This document shows, one piece after another, positions 33,131 to 44,504 of a stretch of DNA of 64,000 bases. The notes below the pieces were generated by a model. That model saw only the letters and a program-made list of their open reading frames with translations. It was not told the origin of the DNA and searched no databases. Where the stretch lies: the NCBI RefSeq assembly GCF_018446385.1, contig NC_055991.1, positions 119,393,794-119,457,793 of the forward strand, written 5' to 3'. The DNA is from Zingiber officinale (Eukaryota > Streptophyta > Magnoliopsida > Zingiberales > Zingiberaceae). The position numbers and the translations under genes are program-made. Numbering within the stretch: the stretch's first letter is position 1; each line of letters begins with the position of its first letter.

Positions 33131-34276
33131 CTAGCGGATCTGCTGTATAGCTGCTGTGGTATCTGCCACTAGATCTGTCTGAAGTTCTAGCTCTTTCTGT
33201 TCACCACTCTCATACCAACAGATTGGAGATCTACACCTCCGCCCATAGAGAGCATCATAAGGTGCCATACCAATAGTGGCCTGATAGCTGTTGTTGTATG
33301 CAAATTCTGCTAAACTCAGATATTTGCACCAACTTCCCTTGAAATCTAGGGCACATGCTCGAAGCATATCCTCGAGTACCTGATTTACTCGCTCCGTCTG
33401 TCCATCTGTCTGCGGATGGAAGGCTGTGCTAAACTTTAACTTCGTGCCCAAAGTTGTCTGTACACACTCCCAGAAGTGTGATGTGAACCTGCTATCTCTG
33501 TCTGAAATAATGGTTCGTGGGACTCCATGTAATCTAACGATCTCCTTGAGATACAACTGAGCTAGCTGTTCCATGGAGTAGGATATCTTGATAGCTAAGA
33601 AGTGGGCTGATTTAGTCAATCTGTCGACTATTACCCAGATGGTATCAAAACCATTCGTGGTTCTGGGTAATCCCACTATAAAATCCATAGAAATGTCTTC
33701 CCACTTCCATTCTGGTATCTGTGTGGGCTGCAAAACTCCCCCTGGTCTCTGATGTTCTGCCTTAACCCTCTGACAGGTTAGGCAGGTGCTGACATATCAA
33801 GCGATGTCTCTCTTCATCCCAGGCCACCAAAAACGTTTCTTCATGTCCTGGTACATTTTGGTAGAGCCAGGATGCATCGCATAGGGAGTCTTGTGAGCCT
33901 CGTCTAGGATTTTCCTCTGTAGTTCCTCCTGTTCCGGAACATATAGCCTGTCACCAAAATATAACACCCCGCTATCTGATATTCTGAACTCTCCACCTTC
34001 TGATTCTGCTAAACCTTGCTTGATTCTCTGAATTTCAGGATCCTGCTCCTGAGCTGTCTGGATGTCACCGAGCAAGGTAGACTCTAATGTCATAGTAGAG
34101 AGCTGTCCGACTATGAGCTCGAGACCGAAATCTGAGATCTCCTTCTGTAGGGGCGGTGACATGGCTGCTAGAGATAATAGGGTAGCGCTGGACTTCCTGC
34201 TGAGGGCGTCTGCTACCCTATTCGCTTTTCCTGGGTGGTAGAGGATATCTATGTCGTAGTCTTTGACCAGTTCTAG
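33131..34276 (-). pseudogene. Chromovirus integrase, zinc-binding and catalytic core, with stops
   Basis: The region begins after the TGA at 34277. It includes the H2C2 zinc-binding part (DEAHKTPYAMHPGSTKMY, KRFWWPGMKRDI, CLTCQRVKAEHQRPGG) and the DDE core: SMDFIVGLP (first D), TIISDRDSRFTSHFW (second D), HPQTDGQTERVNQVLEDMLR (E). All three catalytic residues are present. A TGA interrupts at 33797-33799 and a TAG at 33131-33133. Copy 2 lacks nine bases around the first of these and reads through there. Integrase would insert cDNA at new sites. Confidence 0.85.
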
Positions 34277-35677
34277 TCATCTGCGCTGTCGCATATTCAG
34301 ATCCTTCTGAGTGAAGAAGTACTTCAGACTCTGATGATCTGTATACACTCTGCACTGAGCTCCATACAAGTAATGTCTCCAAATCTTGAGAGCGAACACC
34401 ACTGCTGCAAGCTCAAGGTCATGAGTAGGATAGTTCTTCTCATAATCCTTAAGTTGTCTGGAGGCATAGGCGATCACCTTGCCATCTTGCATCAGCACTG
34501 CTCCTAGTCCCAACTTCGAGGCATCACTATATATGTCAAAGCTATCTGCGTTCTCTGGTAGAGTCAGAATAGGTGCACTGGTCAATCTCCTTTTCAGCTC
34601 GCTGAAACTGTTCTCACAGTCCTCTGTCCACTGAAATTTTCTGTTCTTTCTGGTAAGAGCTGTCAGTGGGGAGGCTATCCTGGAGAAGTCCTCTACGAAT
34701 TTCCTGTAGTAACCTGCTAATCCCAGAAAGCTTCTGATCTCACTGGCGTTCTTGGGTCTTTTCCAGTTGCTCACAGCTTCTATCTTACTGGGGTCTACCA
34801 TGATACCATCCTTTGAGATGATATGACCCAGGAAGGACACCTGATCTAACCAAAATTCACATTTTGTGAACTTGGCATATAACTGATTCTGCTGAAGGGT
34901 CTGCAATACTGTTCTCAGGTGCTCTGCGTGTTCTTCTTGAGTTCTTGAATAGATAAGAATATCATCGATGAACACGATGACAAACTTATTTAAATATTCC
35001 CTGAATACTCTGTTCATGAGGTCCATGAAAGTAGCTGGAGCATTGGTCACACCAAAGGGCATGACTACGAACTCGTAATGTCCGTATCTAGTCCTGAATG
35101 TTGTCTTAGGTATATCCCCTTCTTTGACCTTCACCTGATGATAACCCGATCTGAGGTCTATCTTAAAGAACACTGCTACTCCCTTTAGCTGATCAAACAG
35201 GTCATCTATTCTGGGAAGAGGATACCTGTTCTTGATTGTGACTTGGTTCAGTGCCTGGTAGTCTATACACAGGCGCATGCTCCCGTCTTTCTTCTTCACG
35301 AACAATACAGGTGCTCCCCATGGTGAGTGATTAGGACGGATGAAGCCCTTGTCAAGCAACTCCTGTAGTTGCTCATGAAGTTCCTTCAGTTCTGCTGGAG
35401 CCATGCGGTAAGGTGCTTTGGAGATAGGATTTGTACCGGGAATGAGCTCTATCTCAAATTCGATCTCCCTGTCTGGTGCTAGGCCTGGTAACTCTTCAGG
35501 GAAGACTGCTGGGTAGTCACATACGACTCGGACCTCTGCTAGCTGTTGTTCCTTGTCCTGACTGGCGCTGACTACGTGTGCTAAGAACCCCGTACATCCT
35601 GAATCCATCAACCTCTGTGCCTTCATAACTGAGAGAAACTTCTTGGCCTTTCTCTTGGGTTCTTCGATGAACTCGAA
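34277..35677 (-). CDS. Chromovirus reverse transcriptase and RNase H
   Basis: A long open segment (methionine at 35626; the frame is open from 35677). Motifs: [48 protein letters not shown], the palm motif [31 protein letters not shown], catalytic [33 protein letters not shown], then RNase H with [17 protein letters not shown] and [19 protein letters not shown] catalytic residues are intact. It ends in TGA where the family has tryptophan (QRRWLELVKDYD). The preceding stop (TAG, 35678-35680) also replaces a likely tryptophan. Confidence 0.92.
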   Translation of the reverse strand, partial: FEFIEEPKRKAKKFLSVMKAQRLMDSGCTGFLAHVVSASQDKEQQLAEVRVVCDYPAVFPEELPGLAPDREIEFEIELIPGTNPISKAPYRMAPAELKELHEQLQELLDKGFIRPNHSPWGAPVLFVKKKDGSMRLCIDYQALNQVTIKNRYPLPRIDDLFDQLKGVAVFFKIDLRSGYHQVKVKEGDIPKTTFRTRYGHYEFVVMPFGVTNAPATFMDLMNRVFREYLNKFVIVFIDDILIYSRTQEEHAEHLRTVLQTLQQNQLYAKFTKCEFWLDQVSFLGHIISKDGIMVDPSKIEAVSNWKRPKNASEIRSFLGLAGYYRKFVEDFSRIASPLTALTRKNRKFQWTEDCENSFSELKRRLTSAPILTLPENADSFDIYSDASKLGLGAVLMQDGKVIAYASRQLKDYEKNYPTHDLELAAVVFALKIWRHYLYGAQCRVYTDHQSLKYFFTQKDLNMRQRR

Positions 35678-36152
35678 CTATGCTTCTGCTTCAGGTTGGA
35701 ATGTGACTTTCTGTTTACGGCACTCGATGGAGGCACCGTATTTGATCAAGAAGTCCATCCCGAAGATGACGTCGTAGTCGGTCATATTAATCACTATCAG
35801 ATCGCAAAAGAGCTCTCTGTCTGCTATAGTGACCGGCACTGCTCTGAGCCAGTGCGTAGACGTCATGATTTCTCCTGAGGGTAACGTCGTAAGGAACTGG
35901 CTACTGAGTACCTCTGGAGGTACTGCTAACTTCTCAGCAAATGCCCTGTAACAACTGTCGAGGCATTTTCTACGTCCTCTCTGGTGAGTGAGTAGATCCT
36001 CGCATTGGTCGTAGCTGGAGGGGCTTCTAATCTGCCCTGGCTGATAGGTGGACCATCTAAAGCGGCCTGCATCTGGTGTAACTGAGCTGGCTAGCCTCCA
36101 TACTGAATCGGCTGTGGCTGAGGAAGACTGGTCTTGTTTGGACACTGCTTGG
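35678..36152 (-). pseudogene. Chromovirus protease region, active site missing
   Basis: The C-terminal half of the aspartic protease is clear: FAEKLAVPPEVLSSQF, LRAVPVTIADRELFCDLIV and YDVIFGMDFL. Just upstream, where relatives have the catalytic D-S/T-G followed by HSFIS, this copy reads RKCLDSCYRAFAEKL, with an apparent deletion and frame disturbance. The protease could not mature the polyprotein. Confidence 0.7.
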
Positions 36153-37208
36153 TCATATGCCCTTCCTGTCCGCATTCAAAGCATCCTCGTGTGCCCTACG
36201 ACAAACTCCCGGATGGAATTTCCCACAAGTATCACACTTTGGATAACTGGGCTGCTTGTTGGCTGGCCCTCCTTTTGGGTAACTCCCTGGTTTGCGCTTG
36301 TTGCTGGAGTTCCCTTTCCAGTTAGAGCCATGGGAGCTATGACCCTGCTGTTTCTGAGTGCCTGAGCCTCCTTGACCTTTAGTTTCTGAGAGGACTTGCT
36401 TCTGCTGCTTGATGCTATTCTGGTAATGCTCAGTGATTAGAGCACTGCTCACTAATTCTTCTGTGGTTTGTGGCCTATGAACGCCACCAGCCACGTTCAT
36501 TACTATTTCCGGCCTCAGCATCTTGAGCATCAACCGGATTCATTCCCTTTCTGTGCTGACTAATTCAGGGCATAGACCAGCCAACCTGTTGAATTTCTTC
36601 ACGGCTTCCTCAACTGATAGGTTGCCCTGACGAAACTCAGTGAACTCGTCGTAGTGACGGTTGGTGACCCGCACGTGAAAGAACTCCTCAAAGAATTCCT
36701 TCTCGAAGTCAGCCCATGTCATTTGGTTCACTGGGCGCTTCGCTCTGATTCTCTCCCACCACATACGTGCATCTCCTGTCAGACAGAAGGAGGTGCACTT
36801 CACCTTCTCATGTTCTGGCCAGTCCAGAAGCTCCATCGTACTTTCCAGTGTTTTGAACCATGCCTGAGCATCCCATGGTTCATTGCTGCCTGAGAAATTC
36901 TCTGGCTTGACTCTCTGCCACTTGATCAGATAGGCTTCTCTCTGCGTTCCTGCTGCTAGGGCTACTGGTGCCGTAGGCTGGACTGGTGGAACCTCTAAGA
37001 CCACTGGTGTTGCTAAGTTAGGCTCCGGGGTGACAGTGGGAGTGTTCAGCTGACTAGCCTTTAAGGTGGCTATTTCCCGTTGTTGTTCAGCTAGCTGCTG
37101 TTGTAACTGAGCCACTAGTGCTGTAAGGTCTGGGGGAGGCACTGAACTGCCTGCCTCATGCTGGGGCTCAGTGGCTGGTGCCCTTCTAGCTGGGCGTCCT
37201 CGTGCCAT
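36153..37208 (-). CDS. Chromovirus gag, one nonsense codon
   Basis: The likely start is ATG 37208-37206 (MARGRPARRAP). A glutamine-rich N-terminus (LVAQLQQQLAEQQREI) precedes the capsid region: PENFSGSNEPWDAQAWFK, CLTGDARMWWERI and FEKEFFEEFFHVRV. It meets TGA at 36542-36540 and then continues in frame to KRKPGSYPKGG and the zinc knuckle CDTCGKFHPGVC. Gag packages element RNA. Without read-through the knuckle would be lost. Confidence 0.85.
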
Positions 37209-37403
37209 TTCTAAAGACATGCAGGACATACATGACTAACACAAGCATAATAGAGAAACTATTGTTATCATGTTAACTACTATAATAAACAAGCATGCTT
37301 TAGTTATCCATAACAGAAAAGCAATAAACATACAAAGTGAGAGGTATTCTTACTTGGAAGCTGCAGGTACAATGCTGATGTGTGTGTAGGAAGTATGGAA
37401 ACG

Positions 37404-37415
37404 GCTCTGATACCA
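37404..37415 (-). promoter_or_regulatory. Chromovirus primer binding site
   Basis: TGGTATCAGAGC on the minus strand, three bases inside the LTR end: the standard initiator methionine tRNA site of plant LTR elements. Confidence 0.85.
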
Positions 37416-37418
37416 CTC

Positions 37419-39620
37419 TGTAACGACCCGCTTTCTACTGACTAGGCTGTGAGGCCGATCGCTACATTATGCTGTGCTAAATTACTATTGCGGAAATCTG
37501 GATTGATTAAAATTTTACTAAACTGATTACTGTAAAATCTGAACTTAATATTCTAGGTGTACCTAGGAGTTGTACACATGCTAGGGAAGATAATCTATGC
37601 CTCTCGGATGTCCTGCTAGCTGTAATCAGGCATTTCAATCGATCCATGAATCGATTGGGCTGTCGGATCGATCCAGTGATCGATCCAGCTTGATACTGGC
37701 ACGGAGAAAACTCTGGATCGGTCGGCTGACCGATCCATAAGCTATATTGCTTCTGTATGCGGCTGGATCGGTCTACCGACCCATCCAGGTGTACACTGAT
37801 CGGTCGGCTGACCGATCAGTGAGCTTCGGTACTCTCTGTTCGCATCTGGATCGGTCAGCTGACCGATCCAATGGCATAACTCAATTCTGATCGATCTGGG
37901 TTTCTGATTTCGAATCAGAACCCCTGATTTCAGCACTTTTTCGTGCCTCAATCACCCACACAAGTTCTAAAACAACTGGAAACAATCTAATAGCAAACAA
38001 CTAACATTCCAAACATGATCACTAACAACCTAAGCAGGTTTTCTATAATTCCATGCATTTAGACGATTAAGCAAACAAAAAGAACATAAAAAGAAATGCT
38101 AAGTTCTTAAATGTTCTAGTTCTCCCCAAGGTCTTTATTCCAATCTCCATCCACACACATCTTCATCGTTGCATTGACCTCCAGCCTCCGCTAGTCCATT
38201 TTTCCTTTACCTTTATCTGCAATATAAGGAAAAAGTATCTGTAAGCTTTCGCTTAGTAAGAAACCATCTACCTCACTAAAACATGCATTCGATGCAATAT
38301 GCTTTTAAAACATGCTGTTTGAAAGTGCACTGATTAGACTGAAACATGGCATGTTATCATACATAGAAATCAAAGCTAGTCATGGCATACTATCATCTAA
38401 ACATATGTAATAAAAGCTGAACATGAACACCAAAGCATGGCATACGAAGCTAACCATAACTATCATGTGTAACAACAAGGAAAACTGAGCTGAACATGAA
38501 TTAAACTAGTCTGGAACTGAATTCAAACTCAACTAACATAACTGATCTTTGTGAGTTTTGAAAAACTATAATATAATAGATTAAAATACATAATCATACT
38601 GCTAATGGGCTCGGCAACTGTACATGCTATGCGCGCATCCTCAACTAAACCCGGGGTTGCAAATCCCGAATGTAGCAAGGTTTACTAGGTTATCTAAACC
38701 TAGGGACCGACTATGGGAGCCCAGCCCAATGGATATCTAATCCTGTACAGTGCCACTACTGAAAATAAAATACTGAATCATAGCTAATTAATGTACCTTG
38801 CTTCTACTAGGTTATCTGAACCTAGAGGCGACTGTGGGTGCCCACCCATTGGACCGTAGTCCCATATACTGTGGCAAGGCTAACTAAACTATTTAAATGC
38901 TTCTATTGCATTTACTGAGCTATTAAAATGCCTAAGTTGTATTTTTCTGTGCTAAATAATTTAATCGAACACTTAGTATGCACTAATTCGCATCCTTGTG
39001 CCGAAAGTCTACATATTACTAAACTAAAACATGGAATTCACACGGAAGCTACTTATACTGCAGGTGAGGGGTTTCTTACCTCCTGTTCGGATTTTCTTAC
39101 GATTCTAATCGCTAGATTTCCGAAGGAGACGATCCTTTCGACGATCTTCTCGCGTCTATGCGTTCTTCTCGCGGAGAGGAACGTCCTCATGTCGGAGATG
39201 TCGCCGGAAGGTGTCCTTGAAGCCCTAGGAAAGGAACCCTAGGCTCCTTCTTGTGGTTGGCGCCGAGAGCAAGAGAAGAGAAGGGGAGTCGGCGGTGAGG
39301 GTTTGAGGAGAGAAAAGTTACGATCCCAAAATAACTCTTCACTTAATTCCTCCCTATTTATATTAAAGGATTAATTCGGCCAACTCTAATATAAATTTAA
39401 TTGCCTCCCTTTCCTTTCAGCACGGCCCTGCTGGGTTCAACTGGTTACTAGAATTACCCGTAAACCATAGGTCTCGGGTTCAATTCCCGCTTAGGCCGTT
39501 TTCGTTTTCTATTTGTTTTTGCTACTTCCGTTACTCTAAAAATTCTGTAAAAATATCCTAAAATTCCAGAAAAATCATAGAATATTTCTAAAATAAGTTT
39601 GAGAATTTTCGGGCGTTACA
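37419..39620 (-). repeat. Chromovirus LTR shared by the complete and truncated copies
   Basis: 2,202 bp, nearly identical to 30384-32609 except in the palindrome cluster (37716-37868). It serves as the 5' LTR of the complete copy and lies in the place of a 3' LTR for the truncated copy to its right. A TATA box (39362-39354) and the tRNA-like segment (39422-39499) are conserved. Confidence 0.9.
39422..39499 (+). other. tRNA-like segment in chromovirus LTR (copy 2)
   Basis: Same 78-nt segment as 32411-32488; I see no differences between them. Confidence 0.55.
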
Positions 39621-42606
39621 ATCCCCCATACCTTATAAAAAGTTCGTCCTCGAATTCTGTCTCATGCTGGCTTCTGTCTCCCAAGTTGCCTCTTCTGCTG
39701 TGTGATTTCGCCAAATAACTTTGACTAATGGTACTTCCTTGTTCCGCAATTTCTTAACTGCTCGGTCTATTATCTGAATAGGCCGACTGTCATAGCTGAG
39801 GTCTTCGCGGATCTGTACCAATTGGGGCTCAACCACCTGGGTGGCATCTGGGATATACTTCTTCAGCATTGAGACATGAAATACATTGTGGACAGCTGAC
39901 ATTTCCTGGGGTAGCTCTAGCTCATATGCTACCTTGCCCACTCTTCTGCTGATAAGGTATGGTCCCACATATCGGGGACTTAGCTTGCCCTTCTTCCCAA
40001 AATGCATTACTCCCTTCATGGGAGCTACTCTAAGGAACACTGAATCCCCAACTGTAAACTCCAAAGGTCTGCGCCGTATATCAGCATAGCTTTTCTGGCG
40101 GCTCTGAGCTATCTCTATCCTCTAGCGGATCTGCTGTATAGCTGCTGTGGTATCTGCCACTAGATCTGTCTGAAGTTCTAGCTCTTTCTGTTTTTTTTNN
40201 NNNNNNNNNNNNNNNNNNNNNNNNNNNNNNCGCCCATAGAGAGCCTCATAAGGTGCCATACCGATAGTGGCCTGATAGCTGTTGTTGTATGCAAATTCTG
40301 CTAAACTCAGATATTTGCACCAACTTCCCTTGAAATCTAGGGCACATGCTCGGAGCATATCCTCGAGTACCTGATTTACTCGCTCCGTCTGTCCATCTGT
40401 CTGCGGATGGAAGGCTGTGCTAAACTTTAACTTCGTGCCCAAAGTTGTCTGTACACACTCCCAGAAGTGTGATGTGAACCTGCTATCTCTGTCTGAAATA
40501 ATGGTTCGTGGGACTCCATGTAATCTAACGATCTCCTTGAGATACAACTGAGCTAGCTGTTCCATGGAGTAGGATATCTTGATAGCTAAGAAGTGGGCTG
40601 ATTTAGTCAATCTGTCGACTATTACCCAGATGGTATCAAAACCATTCGTGGTTCTGGGTAATCCCACTATAAAATCCATAGAAATGTCTTCCCACTTCCA
40701 TTCTGGTATCTGTGTGGGCTGCAAAACTCCCCCTGGTCTCTGATGTTCTGCCTTAACCCTCTGACAGGTTAGGCAGGTGCTGACGATGTCTCTCTTCATC
40801 CCAGGCCACCAAAAACGTTTCTTCATGTCCTGGTACATTTTGGTAGAGCCAGGATGCATCGCATAGGGAGTCTTGTGAGCCTCGTCTAGGATTTTCCTCT
40901 GTAGTTCCTCCTGTTCCGGAACATATAGCCTGTCACCAAAATATAACACCCCGCTATCTGATATTCTGAACTCTCCACCTTCTGATTCTGCTAAACCTTG
41001 CTTGATTCTCTGAATTTCAGGATCCTACTCCTGAGCTGTCTGGATGTCACCGAGCAAGGTAGACTCTAATGTCATAGTAGAGAGCTGTCCGACTATGAGC
41101 TCGAGACCGAAATCTGAGATCTCCTTCTGTAGGGGCGGTGACATGGCTGCTAGAGATAATAGGGTAGCGCTGGACTTCCTGCTGAGGGCGTCTGTTACCC
41201 TATTCGCTTTTCCTGGGTGGTAGAGGATATCTATGTCGTAGTCTTTGACCAGTTCTAGTCATCTGCGCTGTCGCATATTCAGATCCTTCTGAGTGAAGAA
41301 GTACTTTAGACTCTGATGATCTGTATACACTCTGCACTGTGCTCCATACAAGTAATGTCTCCAAATCTTGAGAGCGAACACCACTGCTGCAAGCTCAAGG
41401 TCATGAGTAGGATAGTTCTTCTCATAATCCTTAAGTTGTCTGGAGGCATAGGCGATCACCTTGCCATCTTGCATCAGCACTACTCCTAGTCCCAACTTCG
41501 AGGCATCACTATATATGTTAAAGCTATCTGCGTTCTCTGGTAGAGTCAGAATAGGTGCACTGGTCAATCTCCTTTTCAGCTCGTTGAAACTGTTCTCACA
41601 GTCCTCTGTATGTCAGTGGGGAGGCTATCCTGGAGAAGTCCTCTACGAATTTCCTGTAGTAACCTGCTAATCCCAGAAAGCTTCTGACCTCACTGGCGTT
41701 CTTGGGTCTTTTCCAGTTGCTCACAGCTTCTATCTTACTGGGGTCTACCATGATACCATCCTTTGAGATGATATGACCCAGGAAGGACACCTGATCTAAC
41801 CAAAATTCACATTTTGTGAACTTGGCATATAACTGGTTCTGCTGAAGGGTCTGCAATACTGTTCTCAGGTGCTCTGCGTGTTCTTCTTGAGTTCCTGAAT
41901 AGATAAGAATATCATCGATGAACACGATGACAAACTTATCTAAATATTCCCTGAATACTCTGTTCATGAGGTCCATGAAAGTAACTGGAGCATTGGTCAC
42001 ACCAAAGGGCATGACTACGAACTCGTAATGTCTGTATCTAGTCCTGAATGTTGTCTTAGGTATATCCCCTTCTTTGACCTTCACCTGATGATAACCCGAT
42101 CTGAGGTCTATCTTAAAGAACACTGCTACTCCCTTTAGCTGATCAAACAGGTCATCTATTCTGGGAAGAGGATACCTGTTCTTGATTGTTCAGTGCATGG
42201 TAGTCTATACACAGGCGCATGCTCCCGTCTTTCTTCTTCACGAACAATACAGGTGCTCCCCATGGTGAGTGACTAGGACGGATGAAGCCCTTGTCAAGCA
42301 ACTCCTGTAGTTGCTCATGAAGTTCCTTCAGTTCTGCTGGAGCCATGCGGTAAGGTGCTTTGGAGATAGGATTTGTACCGGGAATGAGCTCTATCTCAAA
42401 TTCGATCTCCCTGTCTGGTGCTAGGCCTGGTAACTCTTCAGGGAAGACTGCTGGGTAGTCACATACGACTCGGACCTCTGCTAGCTGTTGGTCCTTGTCC
42501 TGACTGGCGCTGATTACGTGTGCTAAGATCCCCGTACATCCTGAATCCATCAACCTCTGTGCCTTCATAACTGAGAGAAACTTCTTGGCCTTTCTCTTGG
42601 GTTCTT
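39621..42606 (-). mobile_element. Truncated second chromovirus copy (RT to chromodomain)
   Basis: It follows the middle LTR directly, with the same polypurine tract. It covers chromodomain (39633-40064), integrase (40122-40949), RNase H (41259-41567) and RT in pieces (41596-42123, 42152-42600), then stops abruptly at the start of RT; protease, gag, primer site and outer LTR are missing. It shares the stops at 40122 and 41259 with copy 1 (33131 and 34277). It has additional damage: a new TAG near 41025, a roughly 32-bp deletion near 41611, a 9-bp deletion near 42188 and an N gap. Confidence 0.88.
40199..40230. other. Assembly gap (32 N) preceded by eight T
   Basis: Aligned to copy 1, the eight T plus 32 N replace exactly 40 bp (33200-33239), so the gap is correctly sized and the T-run is probably an artefact. 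Confidence 0.9.
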
Positions 42607-43115
42607 CGACATAGAGCCTGTGGCTCGGAAAATATACGCCCGGCCAATTAGCTCGGGGTCTTCGACATCGAGCCTGTGGCTCGGAAAATATACGCCCGGC
42701 CGATCGGCTCGGGGGTCTTCGAATTCGAGCCTGTGGCTCGGAAAATATACGCCCGGCCGATCGGCTCGGGGTCTTCAACATCGAGCCTGTGGCTCGGAAA
42801 ATATACGCCCGGCCGATCGGCTCGGGGTCTTCGACATCCAGCCTGTGGCTCGGAAAATGTACGCCCGATCGATCAGCTCGGGGGTCTTCGACATCGAGCC
42901 TGTGGCTCGGAAAATATACGCCCGGCCGATCGGCTCGGGGTTCTTCGACATCGAGCCTGTGGCTCGGAAAATATATGCCCGACCGATCGGCTCGGGGGTC
43001 TTCGACATCGAGCCTGTGGCTCGGAAAATATACGCCCGGCCGATCGGCTCGGGGTTCTTCGACATCGAGCCTGTGGCTCGGAAAATATACGCCCGGCCGA
43101 TCGGCTCGAGGGTCC
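42607..43115. repeat. 56-57-bp tandem array of nine units in Tat-2
   Basis: The unit contains GAGCCTGTGGCTCGGAAAAT, ATACGCCCGGCCGATCGGCT and CGGGGGTCTTCGACATC. Two embedded palindromes, GAGCCTGTGGCTC and GCCGATCGGC, recur in each unit. Being close to 57 bp (19 codons), the array stays open in several frames on both strands. It lies in the 5' leader/gag side of Tat-2. Confidence 0.93.
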
Positions 43116-43249
43116 TCGATCGAGGAACTAGGGCAAATCATATAACTGTATTGGAAAAGCTAATGTAAAAAATTGACCGAGATCATGAGGATGGTAGAAT
43201 TTTTCGGTGTTGTCCATCTTCACGTTCCCGACCAGGTGCGTTCCCACAG

Positions 43250-43258
43250 ACGGCGCCA
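43250..43258 (-). promoter_or_regulatory. Tat-2 primer binding site
   Basis: TGGCGCCGT on the minus strand, next to the 5' LTR, the same as Tat-1. Confidence 0.75.
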
Positions 43259-43261
43259 ATT

Positions 43262-44499
43262 TGATCATGTCGGGAAGCTGAGAAGACGGGTCTGCCGGTG
43301 TGACGTGTCTGGAAGGTTGACCGCATCCCCATGACCCGGATGGTGCTCTGTCAGCTATGTTGACTGAGTCGTCAGATATCCTCCGGTCAGCAGTGCCTGT
43401 ATCCAGTGACCGGGTTGCCCCGGTCTCTGGTACCTCGGTGCTCGAGGCGAATCCCAAAAATATATGAGCAGTCAAATACAAATAACAAAATAGTGAAATA
43501 AATACAGGAAATGTACGATGATGTACCCTGGCCCAGGGGGGCACCCTCGGATGGATGGATGAACTAGTCGGGCTACTGATCGAGTCGTCATGGCCCTACC
43601 GGACGGATGGACATGAGTCGGCAGAGGAACCGAATCTAGGAGCAGCGACGTGGAATCCGGTGTGCCATGTATCCGCAAGGCGGTATGTAAGTCACAATAT
43701 ATCCTCGGCTCGCAGGCCGGGCTACGACACACACTGACGGCTCATAGGTCCGCTGGTAAAATGTCTCACCATCATAGCAGTTATACAAATAGCAGAACAT
43801 CACTGCTCGATGGCTGGAAAACACAACGGATGTCTAGAAACACCGCGGAGGGCCGGATCTGCACCAAAAGCAGTGGAAACAACAAATGTACAGCTGTCAA
43901 AGCGGACTGTCAGGACGCCGGAGCTAGCTGTAGGACCGTCGGAAGGGGCGGCGGTGGCAGCCGGTGGCGACACCCGCTGGAGATGGTAGCTATCCTCCTC
44001 AGTGGCGTTAGCGCCGGCGAGCAGCGAGCGCAGCCGGCGGTGAAGGCGGCGCAAGCAGCGTCCTCTATTGGACGTGCTCAAGGCGGAGAGAATAATGAGG
44101 GGAGGAGATGGTGTCGAGGAGAAATAAAGAAGAAGGACGGCCATCGACATCGGTGAGGAGCGGTGTGCGAAGGAGCTTCCTTCGTCGAGTATTCTGGCGG
44201 TGGACCAAGATCATCGAAACCCCCTTTCCTCCACTGTTCCTAGTGGCGACTCCCGACCAAGCTCCCTCCTCCCAGTGGTGGCGCTAAGAGGAAGTATAAG
44301 AGAGGAGGAGGAAAGGAATGGCCAGCCTGATTTTGGCGCTGGCCTGTAGCGTGAGAGGAAGAAATCCCCTTCCTGACGGCGGGCTCAAGCACGAAACCTT
44401 CAAGCCCCCCTCCTCTCTCAAAGGTGAACCGTGCCACCGTTAAAGTCAAAACCTATTAATGTAAAATGTCCAAAATGCCCTATTCTCTTTATCGCATCA
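43262..44499 (-). repeat. Tat-2 5' LTR
   Basis: 1,238 bp, nearly identical to 28913-30150; followed by the ACTAT target duplicate. Confidence 0.9.
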
Positions 44500-44504
44500 A
44501 CTAT

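Larger units (their letters stand above)
30384..39620 (-). mobile_element. Tekay/Del-type chromovirus (Ty3/gypsy), full length, inside Tat-2
   Basis: LTRs at 30384-32609 and 37419-39620 (about 2.2 kb) start TGTAACGACCC and end CGTTACA. Polypurine tract complement at 32610-32628; primer binding site TGGTATCAGAGC (initiator Met tRNA type) at 37415-37404, complement. Gag, protease remnant, RT, RNase H, integrase and a C-terminal chromodomain follow on the minus strand. The phrase [15 protein letters not shown] and the long LTRs fit the Tekay/Del clade. The element interrupts a 65-bp-type unit of Tat-2 at 30383. Its reading frame has at least five stops. Confidence 0.9.
28913..44499 (-). mobile_element. 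Tat-2: second Tat-like LTR element, coding core lost, carrying nested chromovirus
   Basis: Two 1,238-bp LTRs (28913-30150 and 43262-44499) flanked by ACTAT (28908-28912 and 44500-44504). Next to the left LTR is a polypurine tract (30151-30167, complement). Next to the right LTR is a primer binding site identical to that of Tat-1 (43258-43250, complement). Of its own internal DNA only 30151-30383 (with degraded 65-bp units) and about 42606-43261 (57-bp array plus leader) remain; gag and pol are absent. The middle is occupied by Tekay-type chromovirus copies. The LTRs look nearly identical by eye. Confidence 0.88.

Noticed and set aside
37404..37415. Possible host tRNA gene at the Met-type primer site
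   Set aside because: Only the 12-base primer complement is present, next to an LTR; it is a primer binding site.
42620..43168. Long open frames on both strands through the 57-bp array
   Set aside because: They exist because the repeat unit is close to a multiple of three; the translations are repeats without known domains.
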